Below are positions 35,201 to 45,967 of a stretch of DNA of 64,000 nucleotides, one piece after another. The DNA is from Thermothelomyces thermophilus ATCC 42464 (taxonomy: Eukaryota > Ascomycota > Sordariomycetes > Sordariales > Chaetomiaceae), in NCBI RefSeq assembly GCF_000226095.1, contig NC_016475.1, positions 682,001-746,000 of the forward strand, written 5' to 3'. The notes beneath the pieces were generated by a model. That model had not been told where the DNA came from, did not search any database, and was given only the letters and a program-made list of their open reading frames with translations. Both the position numbers and the translations under genes were made by a program. The first letter of the stretch is position 1, and every line of letters begins with the position of its first letter.

Positions 35201-38200
35201 CTAGAGCAGTTAGTGTATGTACATAGTACGGATTATATTTAATGTATATACTGTAAATACCTGTAAATACGTAGGTACATTTGCTCTCGGCCGTAGCGCC
35301 TCGAGTTGTCGAGAACATGCGTGCGATGTGGGCGGTTCTAAACATGGCGAAGAACCTCCCGACACGCCATTGCCGATCAGCACCTTATACGCATCGATTG
35401 AGATTTACAAATCATAATTAATACAGATTTCACGAGTTCGAGGAAACGGTTATCGCGAGAGAAATCAAAGTCATACTAGGGTTGCCTCGGCGGTAACAAT
35501 TACGCTAGAGACGTACTTTACGTACTATACAAGCACTTGTGTAAGGTACCTAATCCATTCGTCTGCGAAGGTACGGATAATACTCCCGTTACTTAGCACG
35601 AAGGCCCAAGACTGTCATCCCGAGGCAAACTCAGGGCCGTGGAGGAAAAAAAGCGAAGAAAGATAGTACCTGCGCTGTGTCTAACACGGCGCAGATACGC
35701 CACCGTGGGTGCCCAATCATTGTTTCGCCGCCAAGGTCGCATAGTGCCTAATAATGTCAGTGCATGTTTTGTACCAACATCGTGGTTGATGGAACGGTAA
35801 ATTCGCATCTCTGCGGGGCACGATGCTGCAGTGCTTGATCGTTTCGACGCAGATCGCAGGGCAGCAATAACACGGCAAACCTTTTGGGTTCTAGAACCGT
35901 TCCCAACTCGATAATGGCATGTGGCCCTGGGTTTTCCAAGCACATGGCAAAGGGCGGCGACCTGAGTGTATGTACAGCAGCGTAGCGTACGCGACGATTC
36001 GGAAATCCACGAGGGGGGTATACTCGGACCGAAAAGTTTTTCCAAACCATCAGCAGTGTACAGTACCTACTGAGGTAGTAAAGTAGTGCGATCCGCAATC
36101 CGTTGTAAGCAGCGTTGATTTGAGCAACCCCGACTGCGTGTCAGACAGCCGGGTCCCGGTGCCCTAGACTGTCTCACAGCACCGGTTGCAAAACCGTGCG
36201 TGTTTAGCGGATTGTATCTATATTTCTTAGTCCCTGCTCTTCCCACTTCGACGAGACTACGTGGCGATTGCCGTTGCACGACGTTGGCTCGAAACGCTAG
36301 ACCTCCTCTGCCCGCGACGAGTCAAAAGGATTGGGGTGGTGGTTTGCGTGTGGCAATCAGGTTGGCAAAAGAACAAGGGGAGGCAAATACTCCGCTTACA
36401 CGTGTGTGCAATCTTGGCTGCAAGTCGCTGCCACGCTGCAGTATCTCCAATGGTGTAAGATCCCCCCCGAACCCCCGGATGAGCTGTCGGAAAGCTGCAG
36501 TTGGGAGGGCGATGTTCAATGCTACAGTTGTCAAACGGGCATCGACCCTGGAATGCCGCTTTACCACGAAGAGAAGCAGGACTTTCCAACATGTTTGCTG
36601 GATGCCTGCTAATGTGTAGTGCTGTCGCTGTGCTGTTAGAGGCGATTTCCGGCCTCAATCGAAGTATGTACTGTAAATACAGTACGGATACTTTGCAAGA
36701 TCTTGAGTTCTTCCTGATTGGTTCTCGGCCTCCCCTTTAAGCAGAATGTGAATGTTCTTCCCCAAACCTACCAAGTACTAAATTTAACCCTGCATTTGCC
36801 ATTAAGCGCCTCAAGGTCATCGAGTTGACCCCAAATCCGGCCTTCACCCACGTCAGTTGCAACGGCAGCTTCCTTCCTTTTCTGGACGGGAGGGCCGAAC
36901 TCGGTCTCGTATGATCTGTGACCGTGACGGACTCGGTTAGCTACGGGCTTGGTACTTTCTCTAATGTTTCAGGAGACGGGCCTGAACCGGAGATAATAAC
37001 CGCGAGCTCGTCGATTCGCTCCCTCAGGTGCAGCAATTGATCCCTCGAGGTTTCTAGGAAGCGTGTGGACGGCAACCAATTTGATGCGACACATTCTGCG
37101 CAGTTCGGGTGATACGATCACAGCAAAATTTCACCGCGGCGTGTGATGCACTCCTGCGAACGTACACACGTATACGGAGCACTCCGTACAGGACTCATCA
37201 TCTCCGATTTGCGTATGCTGGCTTGGGAGGGTTGGCGCTTGCGCGAGGTTGTGGATTTCGCGGCTGGTAACCCTGGCCAGCAGAGAAATGGGAGGTCAGC
37301 CGCTGATTGCCCGAAAAAGTGCGACTCTCACAGCCTAAAATTACCTCTTCGTTTTAAACTATCATTCAATCCAACCAAGCTTCACCGGTGCGTCTCGATG
37401 CTACCCGTAGGTTCACTTCTTGAGCCCCGCCTCACCCGGGTGTGGTCACACAGGGCATGCTTAGTTGTAGAAAACGGAGCTTTCGCAGACCAAAACGGCA
37501 GCATGCGCCACCCGCAGCTCAGTGCCGACACCACTGCGTAGGTAGGATCCGGCTGAAGAAGGGTTCCAGTGCGCCAGATGCCTCGCCGCTGTTGCAACCA
37601 AGAATTTGACGCCACGACGTAACTATCGGCGTAGTAGTGTACATATGTACGCAGGCGTGCGGAATGGCAGACTGCATTGCGGCAACCTACTTCTGCAGGT
37701 TCTCGAGAACGAACAGAATACGACCTGCACTTTATCGAGACACATCGTCCCAAACACATTTCGGCATGCTGCCGGTTGCCGGTTCCAATCTCGGCTCTAT
37801 CGCACAATGTACACCGTCCCGAGCTCAATATCGTCAAAGATGGAGGGGGTGGCCGGGGGGGGGGGGGCATGTCCTGATGTTGGCGCCCTCTTGGCGGTGA
37901 TGGTGTGCCGATGCCACACTACTACCGGGGGTTGGCTCGCCTTCGCGGACCTCTTCCCGAAGTCAAAAAATCCGGAATGATCGGGAAGCCTTTCTTGCTG
38001 CGCAATCTCGAAGGAAATGAAGCCGCCCGAGGTCAATGCGAGCGGCCCATCGCGGGTGCGGATTACATACCCTTGCCCCAGCGCCGCCCCGACTGTAATG
38101 AATGTCATTCGTACAGTAACGTTACACCTGTAAACTCCATCAAAGCGATCGGTTTCCAACCGACTTGTACAGATTAGGTATGTACGGATTACATTACAAG

Positions 38201-40247
38201 TAGCCACTCGCGGCTCGCTTAGGGATCAAGATCCCCGCTCGAAGGGGTCGAGGAGGACAGTACATGAAACGCCACCAGCGACTCTATCGGCCGAAGTTCC
38301 AGAAACCGAGACCAGAATGGGCCGGAGAACCCTTGTACATGTACAACTTTACGACGTTGCCGGCCCCGAAGCAGCCCCGAACACTCAGCCCGTTTGTTGT
38401 GGGGAACCCGGGCCGTGTTACCACCCCCACCCCCATGTCCGCATGGGAGTGTTACACTCACCCAGGCTGCCGGCTCACCGGCTATAATACAATTGTGTTA
38501 ATCCTTTTTCTGGGGGGCAGGGCTGGCGGCAAGTCGTGCCGCGTACAGTATGTATGTGGTATGGGCGTACATAGGGACCTGCATCCCATGAAACGGAGGC
38601 AGGGCAACTGCAGCGGTTGGCAGTCCCATCGCATCATCGGGCAGGGGACTTGCCTCCAGAACAAGTACATACAGAAGTACACAGACAACTACTCTAGAGA
38701 TGCTGTGCGAGTGTATGTAGGTACTTTACTGTAGTACATACATACATAGTGTACATGCAACATGTGGAGCCTCCCATAGACAAGTTGACCCTATGTTGGG
38801 ATGAACGGCCCACCATGGCAGAGCTCGCTTGCAGGCCGTTCTGTTGTGTGGCGGGCTTGTTGCCATGTGAGAGCTCACCGGTCATCATGGCGCATCCGTG
38901 CGTATCTTTCTCGCCTTGGGGGGGTATTTTCGTGGGGCTCGAATCTTGCTGGGGGGTAGACAAGAGCGCGCGGGGGGAAAAGGAGGGGGAGGGGGCCTCG
39001 ACGGGTGATGGCAGTGGGATATCCCCCCACCCTTTCAGACCTCCCTCTCAACACCACCACTCTTCAATGCGTAACGTTCTTTCCGCAATCGATCACCGAG
39101 CATCACCAGCGCAGTGCGGTGTTCTTCCGAGCATGTGTCTACATTACTAATGCAGATATCTTGGGCAGTCATCAGGAACATTGATGATCCGGTCTCTTTC
39201 CCTTCCATCCCACCCTGGCCTACCCTGGCCTGGTCTCGGGGGTCACTTGCCCCGACATCCCCGGGCCGTTGTGCGTGCGCAATGACATCTGACGCCGACT
39301 CAAGTCAAGGGCTGCTGTCAGCGGGTGAGAATGTTCGCTTTGAATCGCCCAAACGCATTCCGGATTACACGAATCCGTGACACGACTCTTCGTCTTGGCT
39401 CACTGTTCGAAGCTTTACACAGTAATATTATCCTTCCCGAGCCAGCCTTCGCAAATCCGGGGAGGGGGAAAAGGGGGAGTGGGGGTTGTCTGTTTGTTTA
39501 TTGTGTGGTTATTGAAAGGGCTAGCCACCGCCGCGGGCGGCGGACATTGCCCTGCATCGCACGATCTCCGGGCTGGTTCCGGCTGCTCTGAGGGCTTGCG
39601 GAGTACTCCATGGCTCAGCCATGCCGGAGAAGGTTGTTGCTGTGACAGAAGGGATCGCGGAAGAAAACCTGCAGCATACTGCAGCATGAGGCGCAGCCGT
39701 CGCTTGATCAAAAAGCCCACGTCGACTCCTTCCGAGGCTGATGATGAGGTCTTTGGAAATTATCCCTCGCTGTTGTTCGGGAGTGGGGGACGGGGGAAAA
39801 GCTTAGGCGAAGCGCGGAATACACGCCGCTCGCGCCGTCCACGCGCAGTACCTGTTCCGTAGGATAGTTGACACGCCCCGGTTATCTCGGCGCTTTCCGG
39901 GCAGCCGTGCCTCCAGTTCTCTTCCTCCCGTATGGTTATTGTCCTTTTACTATTCCTTAATGTCACAAATCGGCCGTGCTAGGGCAGTATAACCAGCATT
40001 AGATGTGAGCTTTGGTAAAGGGCAACTTGTAACTAACTGATATACAACCTGACGAGATAAAATCTCAGCTAGTATACGTGCGTTAGTCGATCCATAATAT
40101 ACAGATGTCGCTACCAAAAGAATTGGCTCACCACCTTCAAATTTTCTGCCCGGTAGAATCCCCGTGTGGAGATTTTCCGGGGTCGGCTGTGAGGTGCAAT
40201 GGAAGTAAGATGGAACTCCCACCGCCCATCGGTCAGCTGCAATCAAC
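32236..40247. other. 8-kb stretch with no supportable gene
   Basis: No open frame shows a domain or a convincing exon structure. Bases 32300-33000 are purine-rich on the plus strand, which gives long but low-complexity minus-strand frames. Bases 33100-33470 are strongly pyrimidine-rich and look like a fungal promoter or 5' leader, yet no coding sequence follows. A (TG)n tract is at about 35070-35115, 13 G at 37855-37867, and (TACA)n near 38735-38750. Bases 39950-40163 are more AT-rich than their surroundings and encode a coherent-looking minus-strand frame tail of about 70 codons (ends ...RPICDIKE) that I cannot identify. Confidence 0.55.
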
Positions 40248-41447
40248 ATGGACGCTGCCCAACTTGCACCAAGCCAGCACCAGCATCTAAGCATCCATAC
40301 CAGCGCCGGCCAAGCAACGATGAATGGCGTTTTGCCGTCCCCGCAGTACGAGTACGATCGCGAGTGGCGCTGGCCCTGGTGGAAGTTTGAGCTCATGCCC
40401 GACGTCCTCTTCACGACGCTGCACGAACGGTTCAACACCAGAACATGCCCCATCCAATTGCCACACACTTTCCTTTTCGACGTCCGCGCCTGTGCGGAGG
40501 AGTCCCACGACATAGATACGTTCTACGCGAAACTTGCCGAAAAGAGAGACCAACGAGTCGCCGAGCTCGAGGCTGCCTGGGAGGAGGTTAGCGACAGGAT
40601 GCACTCGCTGTTGAATCGCGGGCCAGTGTGTGGGCTCCCTGGATGCAAATCCATGGAGATGGAGGACGAAAATCCGTTCTCAAAGAGCAATAACCGATTT
40701 GCCCGGAGTGCCGCATTTTGCCATCTCTCGAGAACCATGGCGTTCGACTGCCTGATCAACTTCTTCGACGGCTTGGTACGCGACAATCGCGAGAAGGATA
40801 GGAGGAGGGAAGAGGATCTCAAGACTCCGGCACGGAACCTAGAACTCACATACGACAGCGAAAGTATTGGCGCCGGCCAGCCCCCCACAGCCGACGCAGA
40901 CGACGCCTTCGCCGGAGATCCTGTCCGACCGACCCCGCCCCAGCCAATCCGCCATCCTCTATCCCCCTGTCTGTCACCCGAATCGACTCCGAGCGACGAG
41001 GTCGACCCACCACAAATCTTCCCGGATCAGAAGGATGCGGGTGGTGAAAGTTCCCCTAATCCCGTCCCCGCCGACGATCCCACACCCGTGTCATCTGGGA
41101 GGCATAATTCTGCCCCGCTGGCGACCGAGGCGACAAAACAGGCCGCAGGTGCGCCACAATGCGACCCGCCTTCGACTCGTCGCCGCCCTCCCGGCGGCTT
41201 ACCCAGCCGACCACAACGGAAGAGAAAGAGAGACGAGCCAGAGAGCAACTCGGGCGGCGGCGGGGCGACGGACACAGCCGTCGGTGATTCCGAGGCGCAA
41301 GATACGGGTGTGGGCCAAATCACCGAGCGGCCTCCTGCCAACCGACAGGCGGCAAGACGGCTAGGGGGCGGCAAACGTGGAAGGACCGCCCAGGAGGAGC
41401 GCGCGTGTCGCCAGGTGAGCGACGAGGCAGACGCGCCGTCTTCATGA
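40248..41447 (+). CDS. Hypothetical protein, 399 aa, nuclear-type composition
   Basis: A single open frame runs from ATG in good context (ATCAACATGG) to TGA at 41445-41447. A second Met at residue 25 is a possible alternative start. Residues about 25-160 look folded: a Trp-rich patch (EWRWPWWKFE), a charged helix with coiled-coil character (about 90-120) and a CGLPGCKS turn (about 128-135). From about residue 190 the chain is disordered and rich in Pro, Ser, Asp and Arg, with a nuclear-localisation-like PQRKRKRDE near residue 322 and Arg-rich tail. I do not recognise the family; the shape suggests a nuclear or regulatory protein. Codon use is GC-rich and unlike the RIPed blocks. Confidence 0.75.
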   Translation: MDAAQLAPSQHQHLSIHTSAGQATMNGVLPSPQYEYDREWRWPWWKFELMPDVLFTTLHERFNTRTCPIQLPHTFLFDVRACAEESHDIDTFYAKLAEKRDQRVAELEAAWEEVSDRMHSLLNRGPVCGLPGCKSMEMEDENPFSKSNNRFARSAAFCHLSRTMAFDCLINFFDGLVRDNREKDRRREEDLKTPARNLELTYDSESIGAGQPPTADADDAFAGDPVRPTPPQPIRHPLSPCLSPESTPSDEVDPPQIFPDQKDAGGESSPNPVPADDPTPVSSGRHNSAPLATEATKQAAGAPQCDPPSTRRRPPGGLPSRPQRKRKRDEPESNSGGGGATDTAVGDSEAQDTGVGQITERPPANRQAARRLGGGKRGRTAQEERACRQVSDEADAPSS

Positions 41448-41518
41448 GCGGTCTTATTCAGAATAATCTAGCAATGAACAGTTTTCACTATCTTTTACCT
41501 CCCGGTGGGGAGAGGCCC

Positions 41519-41538
41519 GGGGGGGGGGGGGGGGGGGG
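41519..41538. repeat. Homopolymer of 20 G
   Basis: An uninterrupted run of 20 G follows the 399-aa gene by 71 bp. It could form G-quadruplex structures, and its length may be uncertain in the assembly. Confidence 0.9.
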
Positions 41539-41597
41539 AGGGTATTAATGCTTAAACTTGGAAATATGTTCTCCTGACCTCGAGCCTTATTCCTGCG

Positions 41598-42120
41598 TCA
41601 TGTCCGGTTCCGTTCCCGCACAAAAGCGTATGGTAGCGTCACCTCAGCTGGAACATGGCTTTGCTTCCACAAAGAATGAATTGATGGCATCAATGAGAGT
41701 TTGCGAAGAGAAATGAGTTGACCGAAATTTCCCGTATCTGGCAATCTAAACTTGTCGCGCACGCTGAAACGCGCATCCGACCGCATGTCGCCGGAACCGA
41801 AAGAAATCGAAGGGGGCACTGAGCTTCCCCTGATGCGCGCCCTAACGGCCTGCGCGTTTACGTACATCGGAGGGGCTCCTTGAGACGCACCCTCATCATG
41901 TTCTCGAACCTCGCGAGCGTTCCCTCGCCCGGCCCCGTTGGCACCGGAGTTCTTTCCACAATCGCGTGCGAAGTGACCTTCTCCTCCGCATTCTTAGCAC
42001 GTATGCCAGGCTTGTGCTGCACTGGGCTGAGGCTCTCTAGCCTTCACCTCGTTCTTGGGCTTCGTTTAGCCGGACCTCTATAAAGCAGGCCCCGTCGTTC
42101 TTCGTCAAAGAGGCTCCTCT
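41598..42120 (-). pseudogene. Remnant with a CCHC zinc knuckle
   Basis: On the minus strand, about 41999-41957 read C-stop-ECGGEGHFARDCGK, which is a CCHC knuckle (C-x2-C-x4-H-x4-C) whose second codon is now TAA. The same frame then stays open to a stop at 41598, through a Gly/Asn/Arg-rich linker and a tail I do not recognise. Upstream (42000-42120) a different frame looks more coding, so a frameshift is likely. Such knuckles occur in Gis2/CNBP-type nucleic-acid-binding proteins and in Gag; I cannot choose between them. It lies downstream of, and on the same strand as, the C2H2 remnant. Confidence 0.45.
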
Positions 42121-42178
42121 TGGATGCCTCTTTCTGTCATTCTGAGCTCTTCACGGCAAACGCCAGATAGTCACGCAG

Positions 42179-42830
42179 TCAGAACGTCAGGAGGCGGTCG
42201 CTACCTAGCACGTTCCCCATTTTCCTCTGGACAGTCTCAAAGCGCATGAACCCGCATTCGCTTTCTAGGTGGTTGATGACGCTAGCTAAGGTCCTGAAGT
42301 CCAACCTGCAAGCACCGTTCGGGCAGTGATAAAGGTTTTGTTAGTCTAGACTCGTTAATGGGGAAAATGTAGGTAAAAGAGCCGAGTTACTTGCGAGTAG
42401 GCGAATTTAGATGCTGGTTGAGGCTGTTTAACTGGATGAACTCCCGGTGACAGAAATAGCATTCATAGGCATATCCATTCCAGGATCCGACCAGTGGCCT
42501 CGTACTGGTGGGACGCGTGCCATGTAAGCAACTTCTTCGAGATGGCGCAGGTTACCCGGAAGGCCAACCTACGGACAAAGAGAAGTTGACACTAACATCT
42601 TGATACCGTTGTAGTTGCCGAAATAACGGTCGCAGTCTGCGCAGTAGCAATGATCGTCGATTTCGTGGGCAGTTCGATCTCCTTCTGTCGCCCAGGTGTC
42701 GTCCCAGATGTGGCATTCATAAGCAAAGCGGTTCTTGTCGTTCATGTGCTGTATGCAAGCCTGCCGGCTCCGGAATCATCGAGGGCATCTGTCGCATTCG
42801 AAGTCGGGCGGCTCATGAGCGGTTGCGCGA
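42179..42830 (-). pseudogene. Decayed C2H2 zinc-finger protein gene
   Basis: Minus-strand pieces match the architecture of a common ascomycete multi-finger C2H2 protein. From 42815: FECDRCPR-stop-F, then YECHIWDDTWAT, then YCADCDRYFGNYNGIKM. After a shortened middle, KKLLTWH...QYEATGR leads after a frameshift into YECYFCHREF...LNQHLNSP. Then a 5' splice site (GTAACT) and branch site (CTAAC) are followed by YHCPNG...C without an AG acceptor, and the tail HLESECGFMRFETVQ ends at TGA (42179-42181). Damage seen: one TGA at an expected Trp, a frameshift near 42490, a lost acceptor, no in-frame ATG, and several finger repeats missing. The TGA is not at a typical RIP dinucleotide. Probably a nucleic-acid-binding protein once. 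Confidence 0.72.
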
Positions 42831-43312
42831 CAGTACTGTACATACAAAGTACAGGTGTTTGTATGTACATACATACATGCAAATGCGTACTTGAGAGTGA
42901 CAAAAGACAAGTTCAAACACTGATGAACGGAACCCTGTGATATAGTTATTCCCACTTCCAGGACGGTCCTCTACTCTAGTACTGCACGATGCTTTCAGGC
43001 ATTCTAATCTCACTGTGCGTACTCCGTAAGATTTTGGGACCGAGCCGATCGGGCCGCCCCGCCCCAAAATACCCGTGTGACTCGAACTGGTTAGCGTTGT
43101 CTTGGTCGGCATCGCTCCGGGCTGGGCCAAAATTTTTTCATTTTGGATTTCTGGATCTCGGAGCGGAGCCTGCCCGAATGCTCTCTCTCTGTTTGGCGTT
43201 TTCGCAGTCCACTCCTGAGGAGCTAATCAATTCCCCACGTGATTCGTCTTTTCCCGACGCAAGGAGCGGAGTACGTCCGTACCAAGAGTGAGTGGCAACG
43301 GTGCCGACCAAG
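42831..43312. other. Intergenic region upstream of the monooxygenase gene
   Basis: It contains a (TACA)n tract (about 42860-42878) and one copy of TACTCCGTA (43020-43028). No other gene is seen. The promoter of the monooxygenase gene should lie here; I see no clear TATA box. Confidence 0.5.
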
Positions 43313-44848
43313 ATGGAACCGGAATTGGTGGATATTGTCATTGTGGGGGCCGGACTCAGCGGCATCAACGCGGCGTACCGGGTGCAGACCCTGCTGCCGC
43401 ACCACAGCTATGCCATCCTCGAGGCCCGGGCCGAGATCGGGGGGACCTGGGCCTTTTGGAAGTACCCGGGCATCCGGACCGACAGCTCCATGGGCTTGTT
43501 CGGCTTCCCCTGGCGGCCCTGGCCCCACGAGGTGAGCATGGCGCCCGGGCCGGCCATCAAGTCGTACATGGAGGAGTGCGCGGCTGCCGAGGGCATCGAC
43601 AAGAAGATCCGCCTCGGCCACCGCGTCATCGCCATGGCCTGGAGCAGCGACGAGCAGTGCTGGACGCTGCAGGTTGAGGTCCGGCACGGTGACGGTGACG
43701 GCGGCGGCGGCGGCAGCAATAACAGCGGCGCCGGGGAGAAAAAGGTGATCAAGGCGTGGTGGGTCATCGGCGCCAGCGGCTACTACAGCTACGAGCGGCC
43801 GTTGCCCGCCGTGATCCCGGGAATCGAGAGGTTCGGCGGCCAGGTGGTGCACCCGCAGTTCTGGGACGAGAGCGTGGACTACGCGGGCAAGAAGGTGGTC
43901 ATAATCGGGTCCGGCGCGACGGCGGTGACGCTGCTGCCCAACCTGGCCAAGACGGCCGCGAGCGTGACGATGCTGCAGCGCACTCCTTCGTACGTCTTCG
44001 GCCTGCCGGGCGAGGACAAGATGGTCAGCCGGCTTGCCCGCTTCATGCCGCTCTCCTGGGCCCAGACTCTCCACTGGTGGCGCTCCATGCTCCTCGAGAC
44101 CGTCTTCACCTGGCTGCTCACCACCTTCCCCAACTGGGGCCGCCGCTTCATCACCCAGGAGATGCGGAAGCAACTACCGGCCCACGTCGACGTGGACAAG
44201 CACTTCAACCCGTGGTACAACCCGTTCGAGCAGCGGCTCTGCTTCTGCCCCAACAACGACTTCTTCAAGGCGCTGCACCGGCCCAACGCCCGCGTCGTCA
44301 CCGACACCATCGAGACCGTCACCGAGACGGGCATCCGGCTGCGGTCCGGCGGCGCCGAGCTCGAGGCCGACATGATCGTCACGGCCACGGGCCTCTACTT
44401 CGAGCTGCTCTCGGGCGTCGACGTCACCGTCGACGGCGAGTCCGTCACCGCCTCCCTCGGCCGCCGCTACATCTGGAACGGCACGATGCTCGAGGGCGTG
44501 CCCAACGCGGGGCTCATCACCGGCTACACCGCCGCCTCCTGGACCCCGGGCGCCGACGTCCGCATCCGCCAGCTGATCAAGGTGATCCGCCACATGGACC
44601 GCACCGGCGCCGCCGCCGCCGCGCCCTACGTCGACCCCCGCGAGCGCGCCTCCCTGCCCGTCCGGCCCGCCGTCGGCCTGAGCTCGACCTACATGGTCTC
44701 GGCCCACGACCGCATGCCCAAGGTCGCCGGCAAGGCCCCCTGGGTCAACGGGGCCAACTGGGCCACCGACGTGTGGCGCCTGTTCTGGAGCGACGTGAAG
44801 CAGGGGATGAAGTACACCTTTAAAGGAGACAAGGAGAAGCGTGTCTAG
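43313..44848 (+). CDS. FAD-dependent Baeyer-Villiger monooxygenase, EthA-like
   Basis: This intronless gene encodes 511 aa; I chose the first ATG (ACCAAGATGG) because the upstream part of the frame has none. Motifs: FAD-binding GAGLSG at 12-17, GGTW at 43-46 with YPGIRTD after it, the Baeyer-Villiger fingerprint F-x-G-x3-H-x3-W at about 174-184, and the NADPH-binding GSGATA at 199-204. The ATG motif (TATGL) near residue 360 completes the two-dinucleotide-fold enzyme. Overall wording closely follows bacterial EthA. Known reaction of the family: NADPH- and O2-dependent insertion of oxygen next to a ketone, giving an ester or lactone, or sulfur oxidation. A Gly/Asp-rich insert (about 127-143) looks like replication slippage. 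It is probably cytosolic or peripheral to membranes and the likely first visible member of the oxidative cluster. Confidence 0.93.
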   Translation: MEPELVDIVIVGAGLSGINAAYRVQTLLPHHSYAILEARAEIGGTWAFWKYPGIRTDSSMGLFGFPWRPWPHEVSMAPGPAIKSYMEECAAAEGIDKKIRLGHRVIAMAWSSDEQCWTLQVEVRHGDGDGGGGGSNNSGAGEKKVIKAWWVIGASGYYSYERPLPAVIPGIERFGGQVVHPQFWDESVDYAGKKVVIIGSGATAVTLLPNLAKTAASVTMLQRTPSYVFGLPGEDKMVSRLARFMPLSWAQTLHWWRSMLLETVFTWLLTTFPNWGRRFITQEMRKQLPAHVDVDKHFNPWYNPFEQRLCFCPNNDFFKALHRPNARVVTDTIETVTETGIRLRSGGAELEADMIVTATGLYFELLSGVDVTVDGESVTASLGRRYIWNGTMLEGVPNAGLITGYTAASWTPGADVRIRQLIKVIRHMDRTGAAAAAPYVDPRERASLPVRPAVGLSSTYMVSAHDRMPKVAGKAPWVNGANWATDVWRLFWSDVKQGMKYTFKGDKEKRV

Positions 44849-44865
44849 GTAGGTAGGTAGGTAGG
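44846..44865. repeat. (TAGG)5 microsatellite
   Basis: Five tandem TAGG units begin at the stop codon of the monooxygenase gene, followed by GATGAT repeats near 44911-44938. Confidence 0.9.
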
Positions 44866-45103
44866 CGGGCGGCGGCTAAGGGCAGGTACCCTACCCTACC
44901 TATCTAGGTCATGGATGATGATGATGGATGATGATGATTGCGAGTGCATGCGTGATCCGAGGCGACACTGTGCCATGGTAGTTTCGAAACATCAGGACCT
45001 GCCTGGGATGTATGTATACATAAACGAGGGGCGGACGGAGACCAAAAGAAGAAAATGTCAACTCCGAAGTCAAGGGACCTTGGGAGCCCATTAGCAAAAG
45101 TTG

Positions 45104-45108
45104 AAAAA
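45104..45108 (-). terminator. RNA polymerase III terminator of tRNA-Glu
   Basis: A run of five T on the minus strand lies 5 nt past the tRNA 3' end, the usual pol III stop signal. Confidence 0.75.
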
Positions 45109-45113
45109 GTGAC

Positions 45114-45202
45114 TCGGATGCCGGGAATCGAACCCGGAGCTGTTGAGATGTCCACTGCTGAGCAGTGAGAGTCAACGATGTTAGCCATTACACCACACCC
45201 GA
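45114..45202 (-). tRNA. tRNA-Glu (anticodon CUC) with an 18-nt intron
   Basis: The minus strand folds as a complete cloverleaf. The acceptor TCGGGTG pairs with CATCCGA, the D stem GTGT with ACAT, the anticodon stem GTTGA with TCAAC, and the T stem CCGGG with CCCGG around TTCGATT. The anticodon loop CTCTCA|C is interrupted after position 37 by an intron of 18 nt, the standard eukaryotic position. Removing it leaves 71 nt with anticodon CTC, which decodes GAG. Internal promoter boxes A (TGGTGTAATGG) and B (GGTTCGATTCC) are present. Confidence 0.95.
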
Positions 45203-45967
45203 TAGTGTGTTGTTTGCTTGGTGCTTGTAGGCTTGCAATTGGGATTTGTCAACCCTTTTTTCTTGAAAAGCGGGGTTGCTCTGAAGGCTCTGACCAACCA
45301 AACACAAAGAGATGCGGGGATGGCCCACCGGGCCAAATGAGCTGCGTGTGCGCTGGCAAGAGGGGTCGCAAAGTCGAGAGACAGGGTTAGGGTTTCCCCC
45401 TTTTATGTATGGGCAAGAGGGAATTCTCAAGCCAAAAAGGTGATGGATGGCTGAAGTCCGGGAACGGCTCGTTGCCCAAGTCCCAACGGCATAGGAGATA
45501 GAACGCAACGCCGCTTAGCAAGCAGATATATAGCAGCCTATTCCGCAGGGCGCCAGCAGTCTCGAGGCGGCCGTGTTGGTTCTGCTTTCCGGCGCGCGCG
45601 TAGTAAAGATCAGCTCCACTGCCAGAGACCAACGCGAAGTCCTGACGTGAGCTGGCCATCCCGCGTTTCGAACGCTTTGCTGCGTGCCGCGGCCTGAATC
45701 CGGCACAACGATAATTAGGGCGCAGGGGGTGGCGCGGCGACCCTAGGGCGCCGCATCCCAAGCCACGAACTACCTGGTCAGCAGTGCCATGAGACGGTTT
45801 TCGCAGACATGAGACGGGTTGTGCAGAGACATGAGACGGCCTTGCCGCTGCTGGCCGCCATCCATGGTCTTTTGCCTTCAGACTGACCCAGAAGCTATCT
45901 TAGGTACAGACTCTGGTTGGGGTCGCACGTCAAAGGAACTATCTGCCAATTTTATGATGCTATACCC
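45203..45967. other. Intergenic region, three ATGAGACGG repeats
   Basis: No gene is seen. ATGAGACGG occurs three times at near-regular spacing (45789, 45809, 45831). Confidence 0.55.

Noticed and set aside
36331-36612. Plus-strand frame with a C-x2-C motif and a Cys-containing end
   Set aside because: It has no initiation context, no partner exon and no family resemblance.
43223-44173. Long minus-strand frame opposite the monooxygenase gene
   Set aside because: It is a shadow of GC-rich coding sequence; the plus strand carries all enzyme motifs.
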